A DNA stretch of 64,000 nt from Acheta domesticus (GCA_031308135.1 JAHLJT010008446.1:162871532-162935531); one strand, 5' to 3'. Positions 53,957 through 64,000 are shown, numbered from the stretch's first letter. Program-made: numbers and translations. The notes: generated from the letters alone by a model not told the origin.

Positions 53957-56841
53957 CTACTTTCCTTTTTGATGCTCGGTATAGTCTCGAATTGTATAGA
54001 AACAGTTATGCAGCAGAAAAGATTTTACTTGGGACTTTAACTTTTCTCTCGAATTTAATCGTTTAATGTCTTCTGGCAAAGTGTTGTAGAGTAATGTACA
54101 TGAATTGTATGTGAATTTTTTGTAGTGAGCTGTTGATACTGCCACCTGGTGAATATGATTACTACGTCGTGTGTTATACTTATAGACATCGGCGTTTGCT
54201 GAAAATATATTCCCGTCCTTAAGTAAGTCATTTTTGACAAAAACTACTGATTCGTAAATCAGGAGACAAGGTAATGGTAAAATTCCTAGATTAATAAAGA
54301 GTGACTTACAAGAATCACGTGGGTTGGATTTGCTTATTATTCGTACAATTCTTTTCTGTAATCTGAAAGTCTGTGAACTATAAGATGTGTTTCCCCAAAA
54401 TATTATGCCATATCTCAGGCGGGAGTGAACATTGGCAAAATATACACAACGAGCTGTATGAAGGCTGACGGAATTTGAAAGAATTCTGAACGCGTAGCAT
54501 AATGAGCTTAATTTTGTGTTCAATTCATTTAAGTGGGCATTCCATTTGAGGTTTGACTGAATTGATAGACCTAAAAATTTTGTTACATTAACATCAGTCA
54601 ATGGCACACCGTTCATTTTCAATGGAGTACAGAATTTTTTATTTGATATGGAAAACTGCATTGAAACAGTTTTATTTTCATTTACTTTTAATTTGTTACT
54701 ACGGAACCAATTTGAAACGTCTGATATTGTACTATTTACGGTTTCTTTGTTGCAAAGAATATTTGTATCATCCGCAAAGAGAACTGTTCTTCCGTTTCGA
54801 ATCGCTAAGGGCATGTCATTTACGTATAACAGGAAGAGAATAGGGCCTAAAATCGATCCTTGCGGGACTCCACGTACAATTGGCAAAGAACCGGAAAGGT
54901 GTGTACATAAGGTTCCATCATTCCAGTAAGGTATTTCTACTCTCTGAGATCGTTGTTTAAGGTACGAACATAGCCAATCTAGAGCAACACCACGGATTCC
55001 ATACGAAGGTAATTTTTAAAGTAAAATGTTATGATCAATGACGTCAAAAGCTTTTGAAAGATCTAAAAATATTCCAATAGTTGCTTCGTTTTGATCCAAT
55101 GATGAGGCAACATCCTTAAGAAAAGAAAAAATGGCTGTTTCCGTAGATTTTGATTTCCTGAATCCATGTTGGCAATTTGAAAACGCGTCGTGTTTATTGA
55201 GAAAGGTTTCCATTCGAACATAAAAAGTCTCTCTAATATTTTTGAAAAAACTGACAAAAGAGAAATTGGCCGATAATTTTGAATTTCATTTTTGTTGCCT
55301 TTTTTGAAGAGCGGCTTAATCTTAGCTGTTTTAAAAATATCTGGAAAAATTCCGGTGCATAAGGATGCATTAAATATGTGAGTTAACGGGTGTATAATGG
55401 CTGGCGCGCACGTCTTTAACAAACAATCCGGAAATTCATCTAAACCGGCCGAATATTTATTTTTTAATTTACCGATTATTTTGAGAATTTCATAGGAAGA
55501 GGTTTCGGAAACGAACATAGTGTCTAAGACTTTTAGGGAAACGTCAGATGTTGAATTTTGTGGCTGAAAACCCTTAGTGAGATCGACAGCAATTCTCGAA
55601 AAGTATTGGTTAAAGAGACTAGCCACTGTTGCCGGATCGTTCACATCTCTATCGTTATCTTTTAAAACAACATTCTCTACAAGGTTTCTAGTTGGTATGG
55701 TCGAATTTTTTACTATATCCCACATTGATTTTGTTTTGTTATTTGAGTTCAAAATATCCTGATCGTGTTTCATGATTTTAGCCTGCCTTATGACTTTTCT
55801 TAACAATGATTTGTATTTTTTAAAGTACAGGAGGAAATCTTGAGATACGTTATGATGCTTAGAAATGAAAGAAAGAACTCGTTTGTTTTTACATGATGTT
55901 CTAATCCCTTGTGTTATCCAAGAATTGTTTTTGCGTGAAATATTTAATTTTCTTTTCTGAAGAGGAAAGCAAGTGTTAAAATGAAATGAAAGCGTTGAAA
56001 AAAAATAATAATATTTATCGTTTGTATCAATAGTATTATAAACTGCGTCCCATGACTCCTGCAGCAAGTAATCAATGAATAATTTTATTTTACTTTTAGA
56101 AAACACTCTACTCATACGTGTATTATTTATTGTGTCATTGTTCGCATTTCGTATAATGGTAAGAATTTGTGCATCGTGGTCACTGTATCCTAAATCTTTT
56201 GTTTCAATTTCATGTCGAGTAGTGGTTTTGTTAATTATAATTTGATCGATTGCCTTCTTTGAATTTACTGTGATCCGTGTAGGTACTTTTATTGTAATAT
56301 CTAAATTGAAGGAATTAATTAAGTTAAGAAACTGCTCTTTCTCGCAAGATTCGACCAGAAAATCAATGTTAAAATCTCCACATACAACAATGGATTCACA
56401 AGAGCGATTGATGACTTTGATAAGTGTTATCTCTAGTTTTTCTAAGAACAAAATGTAATCTGCAGCTCTCTTTGTTGGAGACCTGTAGATGCAAAGCAAT
56501 ATCATTTTTAGCACAGGAAGATGTACAACAGAAATTTCAAAAACATTTTCAACGGCATACTCATTGAATTCCGTCAAGGAGATAGAATCAATATTATTTT
56601 TAACGTAAATACAAGAACCTCCATATGCCGGACTTTTATGAGATTCTCTTTTTCTACAATAATAGCCTGCGAGGTAAAAGTTTGGAATTTGGAAAATGCT
56701 AAGTTCATTAGGACATAACCAATGTTCTGTAAAGCAAAGAACATCCATTTGATTTAAATCGCTCTGTAGAGCTGCCTCGATAAACTCAGTTTTATTTGAT
56801 AGGGATTGAACATTATGGTGCAATATCTTTATTTTTTGCAA
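53957..56841 (-). pseudogene. CR1 ORF2 (APE endonuclease-RT), copy 1, two lesions
   Basis: Starts MQKIKILHHNVQSLSNKTEF (56,841). Endonuclease: CFTEHWLCPNE (catalytic Glu), IYRSP, VVCGDFNIDFLVES, GYSDHDAQI (Asp-His). RT: DEFPDCLLKTCAPAI, FKTAKIKPLFKKGNK, YRPISLLSVFSKILERLF, a 1-nt frameshift near 55,230, then FRKSKSTETAIFSFLKD, IGIFLDLSKAFDVIDHN, a stop at about 55,016 (TCA to TAA by comparison with copy 2), RGVPQGSILGPILFLLYVND, VLFADDTNILC (FADD), KFLGLSIQSNLKWNAHLNEL, ending DYTEHQKGK at 53,957. All catalytic motifs are preserved, so decay is recent. Would nick the target and reverse-transcribe CR1 RNA. Confidence 0.88.
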
Positions 56842-57029
56842 GTACCAACACGAATGTTTTTCTGCTGCATCTGACTGTAGTTGCTATATATTTACTCCAT
56901 TTTTACCTCGAGTGCGTGGTCGAAGGTTGTAATGTGTCCCAGCAGTCACAGGTTGTGAGGAAATAGAGGCGTCTTTGGTAGTGGGAATGGAAGAAACGGG
57001 AGTAGGTTCACAGGAGGGGGTAAGAGGGT

Positions 57030-58010
57030 TCAGAATAAGGGTGGGGGGTGGGGAACGTAAGGAAGGTGAAAGGGATGGATTTTTGGCAGGAGGCTGCGTA
57101 GGACTGGAGTTGATGATGTATTGTGCAAGCTTTCACCGACTGCATGTTTTCCAGCAAGGTTCATGTGGAGACCGTGCCGGGTGAAGTGTTTTACTGAGAG
57201 GAAATTCATTTCAAAAAGTGTTACATCTGTTTCTCTCAGTTGCAGTTTTAGTTGTTGGTTTGCGTGCTTAATCTCGCTGCAGAGTGTTGGCCTGTTGTAC
57301 CAGAAGGGCAGAGTCGAGACTACAATGTTAGTATTTTGGGCGGCACATTGTAATTTGTTTACATGTTGCTCAGGTGTAAAATTACCGCCCAAATTAATGT
57401 CATTCTGCCCTCCGATGATAAAGACTGTGTCCTGATTGGTCATTGTCTTCGTGTGAGTGTCCAACTCTGCAGTCACGTCTGCAAACCTCCCGTTAGGTTT
57501 AAAAATAGACGAGACTTAGTAGTTGGGGGGTAACATCCTACTGAGAATGGAGGAAAGATGGCGACCATGGCTGTCAGCTAAAATAAGTACCTGTTTTTTA
57601 GGCTCAGTAGGAATGGCTTTGTTTTCAAGTGGGCTAGGATGCGAAGCTTTACGTGTTTTGGTTTTGACACGCTTCCTAGCCTGTTTGCGTTGGTTTGTGC
57701 ATGTATTTGTCGATGGAAGGGAAGGGTTGTGAGGATCAGGAAGGCGAGGAAAATCTGTTTCATAATCTAAAACACTAAATCTGTTTTGAATTGCGACTGG
57801 ATGTGGTGTCTGTGTCTTATGTGCAGTCACGGGTGCACGGTTGGGAAAATTCGCAGTGTTGCCTACTTGTGCCCAACCGTCATTGTAGAGAACGACCTCT
57901 TCCAGCCTTCGGATATGTTTATCTAAATTACTGTTTACGTGTGTGAAGGCTTTCAGAAGGTCGGCTTTGAGGGTGTAGAGAGTAAATAGAGTAGAACGAA
58001 CAGTAGCCAT
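57030..58010 (-). pseudogene. CR1 ORF1 with SGNH esterase domain, copy 1, one stop
   Basis: Starts MATVRSTLFTLYTLKADLLK (58,010). Residues 1-60 are helical and probably coiled-coil. A Thr/Pro/Lys-rich linker (KQARKRVKTKTRKA) is next. The esterase domain has block I VLILADSHGRHL, block III FIIGGQNDINLGG and block V FTRHGLHMNLAGKHA. A premature TAA at 57,516-57,518 separates block I from block III; copy 2 has TCA there. After the stop the frame stays open to 57,030. CR1-clade elements are known for an esterase in ORF1. No CCHC knuckle is visible. Confidence 0.82.
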
Positions 58011-58898
58011 GTCACGAATGCGTGTTAAAGTACGTCATAAAATTGGAATAAATACAAGAAAACTCAGATAAAAGCAACAGTCACCTAGCTTAATATTTTA
58101 AAAGTGTAAGATTTATGTGTATTCGATAAATTAAAAATTAAGATTCGATACAAGAAAGAGAAGGTATGCTAACTACAAAATCTATTGAAAACTAGTACTT
58201 ACGAAATCTGGCAATGCGGTTACGTATTTTCGTTCACTTAAGCTGCAACTGTTTAATACAATGTCGACTATACTTTACCGTAAACAGATAAAGATATTAG
58301 ATGAAATTTGTCTTCAAAATATTGAATAAGATTTGAAACAAATTCAAAACAACTCGATACACCGTCCTCGTAACGTTCAAATTAACTGAATAATCACTCG
58401 CCACAAAAATAAAATAAACTGAATAGTCACTCGTCACAAAAATAGAATAAATATTTCAGTAATTAAGTTAAAACAGTGATATAAAATCGAAAATAAACTG
58501 ATCTGTTTATTGATTTTGACACTTGATCACCAACTCGTAATTCTGAAGTTCGTTAAGGTTCAGTAATATTTAAAATTCGTTAGCTGTTGGTTCGTCTTGG
58601 TTAGAGCAAAAAACCAGCCAAAATTATATTTCCAGCTAACCTGCAACAAGTAATGAAAGCACTTAAACACACAAAATGCAGTCAGATCGCTAAAAGTAGT
58701 AGATAAATCTCAAAAAATCAAGAGCACAACCAGATGCGTCAGTCTCAAAAGATGGCGTCAACCAGTCTCTTCTACCCAATCTTCCTTCCTTAAACCTACT
58801 CCCAGCCTTCACCTGACCCGGGGGAGGGTGGATGCCAAGGGTCCCTGGCAGCAGGGTTAAAATGCTAGGAGAAGGACACTACGAACAGAAAACCAAGG

Positions 58899-61800
58899 AT
58901 GGAGAGACGTCTAAGAAGTCGGAAGGCCTCGGAAAAAGAGTCGCTGCCTGGGGAGCGCCAGGGCATGCCTGGAGTTGGCGCTGGGCATGACAGTGAGCAG
59001 ACCGCCAATGGCCGGTTGTTGGATCAGCAAGCGCCGGTCTCTCAAGAAGCTATTGCTGAATATAGAAGTGAGAGTAGCCCCCAACACCTCCCAGCTACCC
59101 CTGAAGTTGATGTTTTGCCGGTGCCCCAGCTGGCAACCATTGCTACAGGACAATCAAAGAAGCGCTTACAATGGTCAAGAATTATGAATGAAGATTTGAT
59201 GCGCTGTTACTTCAAAGTCACTTGCCTAGAAACCATGCGAATGGGATACAGGCAAAAACTGTATAGGGAATTCATATCTATCTACCCAAATATGAATACG
59301 AGCGAACAACATATTGCAGGTCAATATCGTAGTATCTTAAAAAACAACTTGATACCAACAGCTAGAATTGATGCAATCAGGGAAGAAGTAAAGAAAGTTA
59401 TCAGTACTACTACAGAGGATTTTACGGCGCAGCCAGAGAGCCAAGCGACAGATGATGAAACAAACATTGAAGGAGCCCAACAGTTTGTGGAGGCAGTAGA
59501 AAAAGAGAACGCTTGTCAAAAGGAAGAAGAACGAACGGAAGACAATCTCGAAACATTAATGAGCACTGCTATTACAGAATTTGAAGATACAAACCCAATC
59601 AGACGTCCAAAGATACCTAAAGTCAATACCTCCAAAAAACTGGCGAAAATAATTGACTTGATGAACACTAAGATTCTCCCAGCATACATTAGTAATTGCC
59701 ATAGTATTGAGCAACTTCACTTGATTGTATACTGTGGTGCAGTGACGATCGTGAGAGCTGTTGGAGTAGACTTTAATGGTGAACAAAGGCCATCAAGAAA
59801 AAACCCGAATTTCATTCCAAAATGGGAAAGACGGCTGAATAATAAAATCAAATATTTGAGGCAGGACATTGCTCAATTGGTTGAATACGTAAAAGGGGTA
59901 AGATCTAGAAAATTGACAAAAAAAGTGAAGAAGATAATGCAGAGGCATGGTACCCACACGCAACGAGAAGGACCCAACAGCTCTCCTTGTGAGTGTCTCG
60001 ATACAATGAAACAGAAACTATCGGTATTTTCGTCTCGCCTGAGACGATACAAACTGAGTAACAAGCGAAAAACTGATAATTGCTTGTTTAATAAGTCGGA
60101 AAAAACCTTTTACCGAACAATGAGACAGACAAAAAGCTCAATTATCCCCAGGTATCCAACCTTACAAAGTGTTCAAGACTTTTGGGAGAGACAGCTCTCA
60201 GATGCCAAACTCTATAATTCAGAGGCCAGCTGGTTGAAAGGAGAGCAACAAAAGTCGGAACAACTACCGCAAATGGAAAGTGTGTCATTCACAGTCATTG
60301 ATGTTAAGGATGCTGTTGGAAAACTAATGAATTGGAAGGCACCAGGACCAGATAGGATTCAAAACTTTTGGTATAAGAGATTGACATGCGTACATGGAAA
60401 ATTGAGTCAACTTATCAACGATGCCTTAGATGATCCAAAAAAAATGCCTGGTTTTCTCACTCATGGTATCACTTACCTGTTACCTAAAGACGCATTCAAT
60501 ACACACGACCCGACAAAATATCGGCCAATAACCTGTCTGCCTACGCTATACAAAATTATATCATCATGTTTAGCTCACAAAATGTTTCGTCATTGCGAAC
60601 AAAATAACCTCATTGCCCCTCAGCAAAAAGGCTGCAGCAGAGGATCAAAGGGCTGTAAAGAACAGTTAATAATTGACTCAGTTGTGTGTGGTCAAGCATA
60701 TACGAACCATCGAAATATATATATGGCTTACATTGATTATAAGATGGCGTTTGACTCTGTACCACACAGCTGGCTACTGCAGGTCCTTAAAATATACAAA
60801 ATAGACACAAAAATCGTCAACTTTCTGTCTCATGTTATGTCAATATGGTGCACAAGAATGATTCTGAATACCCCAAACGAAACTATAGAAACGGATGAGA
60901 TTGCTATTCAGCGAGGTATATTTCAAGGTGACTCGCTGAGTCCGCTATGGTTTGTCTTGGCAATGAACCCGCTATCCAATATCCTGAATTCAACTGGATA
61001 CGGCTATGCCATCAAGAATGGGACTCAAGAAGCATACCGATTAAACCATCTGTCGTACATGGATGACTTGAAGCTGTACGCTGCAACAAATATGCAACTA
61101 GAACACCTCCTGCGAATTGTTGAAACATTCTCGAGGGATGTATGTATGGAATTTGGAATGGACAAATGTCGGACAATAAAAATAGTGAGAGGTAAAATTC
61201 AAGATCATGGATTCCAGCTAAAAAATGGACAGCTTATAAAGGCAATGCTTGCAGATGAGACCTATAAGTACTTAGGTGTCAAACAAGCTAGATGTGTTGA
61301 TCATGCAACGGTTAAAAATGAACTGTCAACAGAGTTTGCAGGAAGAATCAGACAAGTTCTGAAGACATCACTCAATAGCAGGAATATAATCAAAGCTATC
61401 AACACATATGCTGTCCCTGTCCTCGGGTACTCTTTTGGGGTTATAAAATGGAGTACAACGGAAATCGAAGGCCTCGAAAGAAAATTGCGCACATTGATGA
61501 CTAAAGAACGCAAGCATCATCCAAAATCAGCAGTCGAAAGAATAACGTTGCCACGACATTTGGGTGGTCGAGGTGTTGTGGACATAGGCAACCAACAGTC
61601 CCAACATATAAAATCTCTACGAGAATTCTTTCACAAGGAAGCAGAAACATCTACACTACATCGTGCCGTCTGTTTAGCGGATGGATGTACACCGTTGAAG
61701 TTAAGTCGTGTAGATTACAACGGAAATATTTATACAGAACAGCAAAAACTGGAAACGTGGATGGGCAAGCCTCTGCATGGAAAGCATCTGTATGCAATTA

Positions 61801-62540
61801 GTCAAGATCACGTCGACATGAAAGCGTCGAACTACTGGCTAATAGCAGGTCAGATGTTCCCAGAGACGGAAGGCACTATGCTTGCAATACAAGATCAAGT
61901 CATACCCACCAGAAGTTATCTGAAAGCAATCGTAAGAGATCCTGGGGTACAAGATGACAGATGTCGGTATGGATGCCAGGCACAGGAAAACATCCACCAT
62001 ATTACATCTGGATGCACTCATTTCTCGGGAACTGATTATAAACAACGCCATGATGCAGTTGGAAAGATCCTGCATCAAGAGCTGGCTTACCAACACCAGC
62101 TTATAGAATGCAAGGTACCCTACTATAAATACGTACCTAATAATGTTCTTGAAAATGATGAATGCCGACTTTATTGGGACAGGACAATTCTCACAGACCA
62201 GACAGCCACTCACAACCGGCCTGATTTGGTTCTAGTAGACAAGACGAAAAGGCAAGTCTACTTGATCGACATAGCTATACCGAACACAAAAAACCTTCAA
62301 GAGAAGTATGTCGAGAAGATCTCAAAATATGCTCCGCTGGTCGAAAGTATTAAGAAACAGTGGCATATGGACCTCGTGAGAATTATTCCCATTGTCATCT
62401 CTAGCACCGCAGTAATTCCCAAGACACTGTTCCAAAGTTTAAAAGACCTGAATATCAATGTGAATATTTATAAGACAATGCAGAAGGCTGTGGTTATCTC
62501 AACAACAGGAATAACTCGAAAGTTTATGGGAGTAGGATAG
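58899..62540 (+). CDS. R4/Dong-like retrotransposon protein (Myb-RT-RLE), intact
   Basis: Uninterrupted 1,213 codons, with ATG in a good context (AAGGATGG). Residues 1-85 are low-complexity. About 86-155 is a Myb/trihelix-like domain (RLQWSRIMNEDLMRCYF, YPNMNTSEQHIAGQYRSIL), probably DNA-binding. An acidic linker and a basic region follow. RT: NWKAPGPDRIQNFWY (~476), YRPITCLPTLYK, CSRGSKGCKEQLIID, YIDYKMAFDSVPHSW (Asp613), RGIFQGDSLSPLWF (~672) and YMDD (720-723). The knuckle CRYGCQAQENIHHITSGC (1022-1039) has CxxxC where relatives have CxxC. The restriction-like endonuclease has RPDLVLVD (Pro1108-Asp1109), LIDIAIP (Asp1124) and KYVEKISKYAPL. It should nick the target, probably in TAA repeats, and reverse-transcribe its own RNA. 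All catalytic residues are in place; it may be active if transcribed. Confidence 0.92.
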   Translation: MERRLRSRKASEKESLPGERQGMPGVGAGHDSEQTANGRLLDQQAPVSQEAIAEYRSESSPQHLPATPEVDVLPVPQLATIATGQSKKRLQWSRIMNEDLMRCYFKVTCLETMRMGYRQKLYREFISIYPNMNTSEQHIAGQYRSILKNNLIPTARIDAIREEVKKVISTTTEDFTAQPESQATDDETNIEGAQQFVEAVEKENACQKEEERTEDNLETLMSTAITEFEDTNPIRRPKIPKVNTSKKLAKIIDLMNTKILPAYISNCHSIEQLHLIVYCGAVTIVRAVGVDFNGEQRPSRKNPNFIPKWERRLNNKIKYLRQDIAQLVEYVKGVRSRKLTKKVKKIMQRHGTHTQREGPNSSPCECLDTMKQKLSVFSSRLRRYKLSNKRKTDNCLFNKSEKTFYRTMRQTKSSIIPRYPTLQSVQDFWERQLSDAKLYNSEASWLKGEQQKSEQLPQMESVSFTVIDVKDAVGKLMNWKAPGPDRIQNFWYKRLTCVHGKLSQLINDALDDPKKMPGFLTHGITYLLPKDAFNTHDPTKYRPITCLPTLYKIISSCLAHKMFRHCEQNNLIAPQQKGCSRGSKGCKEQLIIDSVVCGQAYTNHRNIYMAYIDYKMAFDSVPHSWLLQVLKIYKIDTKIVNFLSHVMSIWCTRMILNTPNETIETDEIAIQRGIFQGDSLSPLWFVLAMNPLSNILNSTGYGYAIKNGTQEAYRLNHLSYMDDLKLYAATNMQLEHLLRIVETFSRDVCMEFGMDKCRTIKIVRGKIQDHGFQLKNGQLIKAMLADETYKYLGVKQARCVDHATVKNELSTEFAGRIRQVLKTSLNSRNIIKAINTYAVPVLGYSFGVIKWSTTEIEGLERKLRTLMTKERKHHPKSAVERITLPRHLGGRGVVDIGNQQSQHIKSLREFFHKEAETSTLHRAVCLADGCTPLKLSRVDYNGNIYTEQQKLETWMGKPLHGKHLYAISQDHVDMKASNYWLIAGQMFPETEGTMLAIQDQVIPTRSYLKAIVRDPGVQDDRCRYGCQAQENIHHITSGCTHFSGTDYKQRHDAVGKILHQELAYQHQLIECKVPYYKYVPNNVLENDECRLYWDRTILTDQTATHNRPDLVLVDKTKRQVYLIDIAIPNTKNLQEKYVEKISKYAPLVESIKKQWHMDLVRIIPIVISSTAVIPKTLFQSLKDLNINVNIYKTMQKAVVISTTGITRKFMGVG

Positions 62541-62672
62541 ATATGAATTCGTAACAAAAAGACGTCGATAAATACGCTTTGGTCTTCTATAACCTGTGTA
62601 TTTGTCCTTATGATAAAAGAAATTAAACATTAACATAAACTGCATAAATAATAATAAAACAAGAATATAAAC
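62541..62672 (+). other. 3' UTR of R4 element D
   Basis: Follows TAG at 62,538. Short and AT-rich, ending CATAAATAATAATAAAACAAG. The short AAT run is the junction with the next R4 copy. Confidence 0.65.
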
Positions 62673-63365
62673 TCAGGCATGACAACATCGGACGTATTAT
62701 CCATGCCAAACTTGCTGAGAAATACGGTCTTCTGCGCGAGATAACACCATATTATAAGTATCATCCCCAAACGGTCCTAGAGAATACCGCCTACAAATTG
62801 TATTGGGACAGAAGCATCCTGACAGACAAAACCGTCCATCACAACAGACCTGATATCACTATCTGGGACAGGGTATCCAAGAAAGTCTTCTTTGTGGACT
62901 TCGCGGTGGTTGACAACAACAACATCATGACCACCTACCAGACGAAGCTGGGAAAATACAGAGAATTGGTCCAAGTCGTGAAGGAGGAATGGTCCTTGGA
63001 AAATGCGAAGACAATCCCTATTGTAATCTCAGCAACTGGTATCGTACCAAAGGTCACTGTAAAGTCAGTGGAAGAACTGGATATAAACAAAAATATTTTG
63101 ATAAACATGCAGAAAGCGGTAATAATTAATACATGTTCTTTGGTTAGAAGAATTATGGGTTCAGATTTACAAAACATTTGTTGAAAATTTTTATATACAA
63201 TTCAAAGGTCTTAATTTTTTTAAATGTTGTGTAAATACTGTGTGCTATGTACTGTGTTGTGTAAATGCTGTGTAAATACTGTAAGCGTTATTTATTAACT
63301 TGTAAGTAATAAGTGATCATGCTTTGATATGTATCTGTGTGATTACTAAAGGTGTGAATAAAGAG
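62673..63365 (+). pseudogene. R4/Dong-like copy C2, endonuclease end only
   Basis: Begins inside the protein (NIGRIIHAKLAEKYGLLREI), then YYKYHPQTVLENTAYKLYWD, RSILTDKTVHHNRPDITIWD, VFFVDFAVVDNNNIMTTYQT, LGKYRELVQVVKEEW, VPKVTVKSVEELDINKN and RRIMGSDLQNIC (stop at 63,182). Open for about 168 codons and closest to copy C1 (shared IIHAKLA, DFAVVNxxN). PD...D and the Lys of the endonuclease are intact. RT is missing, so this is a 5'-truncated insertion. The 3' UTR contains GTGTAAATGCTGTGTAAATA and ends at a TAA array. Confidence 0.83.

Positions 63366-63395
<30 letters not shown>
63366..63395. repeat. TAA array between R4 copies C2 and A5
   Basis: (ATA)n of nine to ten units; tail of C2 and 5' edge of A5. 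Confidence 0.95.
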
Positions 63396-63396
<1 letters not shown>

Positions 63397-64000
63397 GCAT
63401 TACATATTTGCTACCCAAAGCTGGAGACAGCTCTTTGGCGAAGAACTACAGGCCAATTACTTGTCTGCCAGTACTGTACAAAGTTATCACTGCAGCCATA
63501 GCTGACAAAATGTACAGACATCTAGATAAGAATCATCTAATGCCAGCTGAACAAAAAGGATGTCGTAAAGGCTCTTATGGCTGTAAGCAAATCTTGCTAC
63601 TGAATAAAGTCATTTTGAATGATGTAAAGAAACACAAACGTAATTTGAGCATGGCTTGGATTGACTACCAAAAGGCCTTTAATAGTGTACCACACGATTG
63701 GATTTTGAAGACCCTGGAGATATATCGATTTCATCCTAGACTTACTGAATTTTGTAAGGCTAGTATGAAGTCATGGAGTACCAGGTTACTAATACACAGC
63801 GGAAAGGAAGCAGTAGAAACCAGAAGTATTAAGATTAACAGGGGTATTTTTCAAGGAGATTCACTATCCCCTCTGCTGTTTTGCATTAGTTTGATCCCAC
63901 TATCGAGACACTTGTCGCAAGCTGACTTTGGTTTTAAGCTCTGTGGTCATGAAAGGCCAGTATCACATTTGTTTTACATGGATGATCTGAAAGTGTTTGC
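63396..64000 (+). pseudogene. R4/Dong-like copy A5, RT, runs off window
   Basis: Starts inside RT directly after the TAA array. Motifs: YLLPKAGDSSLAKNYRPITC, LPVLYKVITAAIADKMYRHL, AEQKGCRKGSYGCKQILLLN, LSMAWIDYQKAFNSVPHDW (catalytic Asp), INRGIFQGDSLSPLLFCISL, HLFYMDDLKVFA at the window edge. Apart from the first few codons (GCATTACATATTTGCTACCC, off-frame by one relative to the rest) I see no lesion in 600 bp, better preserved than A1-A4. Whether the rest is intact lies outside the window. Confidence 0.85.

Larger units (their letters stand above)
53408..58764 (-). mobile_element. CR1-clade LINE, copy 1, full length, in leader of element D
   Basis: The 3' end at 53,408 (TTTATTTATTTATTTACGTC on +) and the 5' end at 58,764 (GATGGCGTCAACCA on +) both match copy 2. 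About 5.36 kb with a 5' UTR of about 750 nt, ORF1 and ORF2. Only a few disabling changes. It interrupts the leader of R4 element D, so it inserted after D. Confidence 0.88.
53231..62660 (+). mobile_element. R4/Dong-like retrotransposon D, intact ORF, leader split by CR1
   Basis: I infer one element: 5' leader 53,231-53,407, interrupted by CR1 copy 1, then leader continuation 58,765-58,898, intact ORF, and a 120-nt 3' UTR ending in AAATAATAATAAAAC. Without CR1 it would be about 4.1 kb, close to element B. The leader starts right at a TAA array, as in B. That the two leader pieces belong together is inference from position, composition and the clean CR1 borders. Confidence 0.7.

Overview
This is a eukaryotic, almost certainly arthropod, window from a large, transposon-choked genome. 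I base that on the retrotransposon clades present (Jockey, I, CR1 with an esterase ORF1, R4/Dong-like, Penelope), mariner, hAT and piggyBac-type DNA elements, a tRNA-derived SINE, long TAA microsatellites, and one spliced host exon. There is no prokaryotic gene organisation. The only host coding sequence I can support is a 243-bp phase-1/phase-1 exon on the minus strand (29,884-30,126). It encodes kinase subdomains VIII-IX of a NIM1-type serine/threonine kinase. The window is therefore best read as intronic or flanking DNA of that gene, filled by nested transposons.

Layout. 0.4-4.0 kb: three head-to-tail fragments of one GC-rich Jockey-type LINE. 4.0-6.75 kb: a mariner (minus strand) split by a separate DNA transposon (4,144-6,015) with 12-bp inverted ends, a TTTA target duplication and repeated TGTCACAGACACAC motifs. 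7.3-11.56 kb: a decayed I-clade LINE (minus). 11.96-12.25 kb: a fragment of a dispersed repeat family, here called U. 13.84-14.24 kb: a LINE ORF1 fragment. 14.5-24.65 kb: a same-strand train of four R4/Dong-like retrotransposons (A1, B, A2, C1) separated only by TAA arrays; C1 is split by a hAT element. 24.7-26.8 kb: AT-rich, no gene. 26.8-27.95 kb: another R4 copy (A3) split by a solo LTR. 28.6-32.1 kb: hAT-like transposase relic, SINE, the kinase exon, a CR1 5'-UTR-only fragment and a Penelope-like GIY-YIG fragment. 32.2-35.4 kb: two tandem U units, one holding a TA-flanked MITE. 36.7-39.2 kb: a CR1/Jockey-type LINE split by a 1.4-kb solo LTR. 39.7-40.35 kb: a short tandem repeat with tRNA T-arm-like motifs. 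41.2-46.4 kb: CR1 copy 2 (minus). 46.6-47.8 kb: U fragment and a piggyBac-type MITE. 47.9-50.6 kb: R4 copy A4 (minus). 53.2-64 kb: a second R4 train (D, C2, A5); element D carries an intact 1,213-codon ORF but has CR1 copy 1 inserted in its 5' leader.

The most notable system is the R4/Dong-like group. At least four sequence lineages share a Myb-like N-terminus, a YMDD reverse transcriptase, a Cys/His knuckle and a C-terminal restriction-like endonuclease. Nearly every copy starts and/or ends at a TAA array. The arrays appear to act as landing pads, so new copies stack behind old ones in one orientation. Element D is the only protein-coding unit in the window that looks recently or potentially active. 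Boundaries of decayed elements are approximate unless target duplications are cited.
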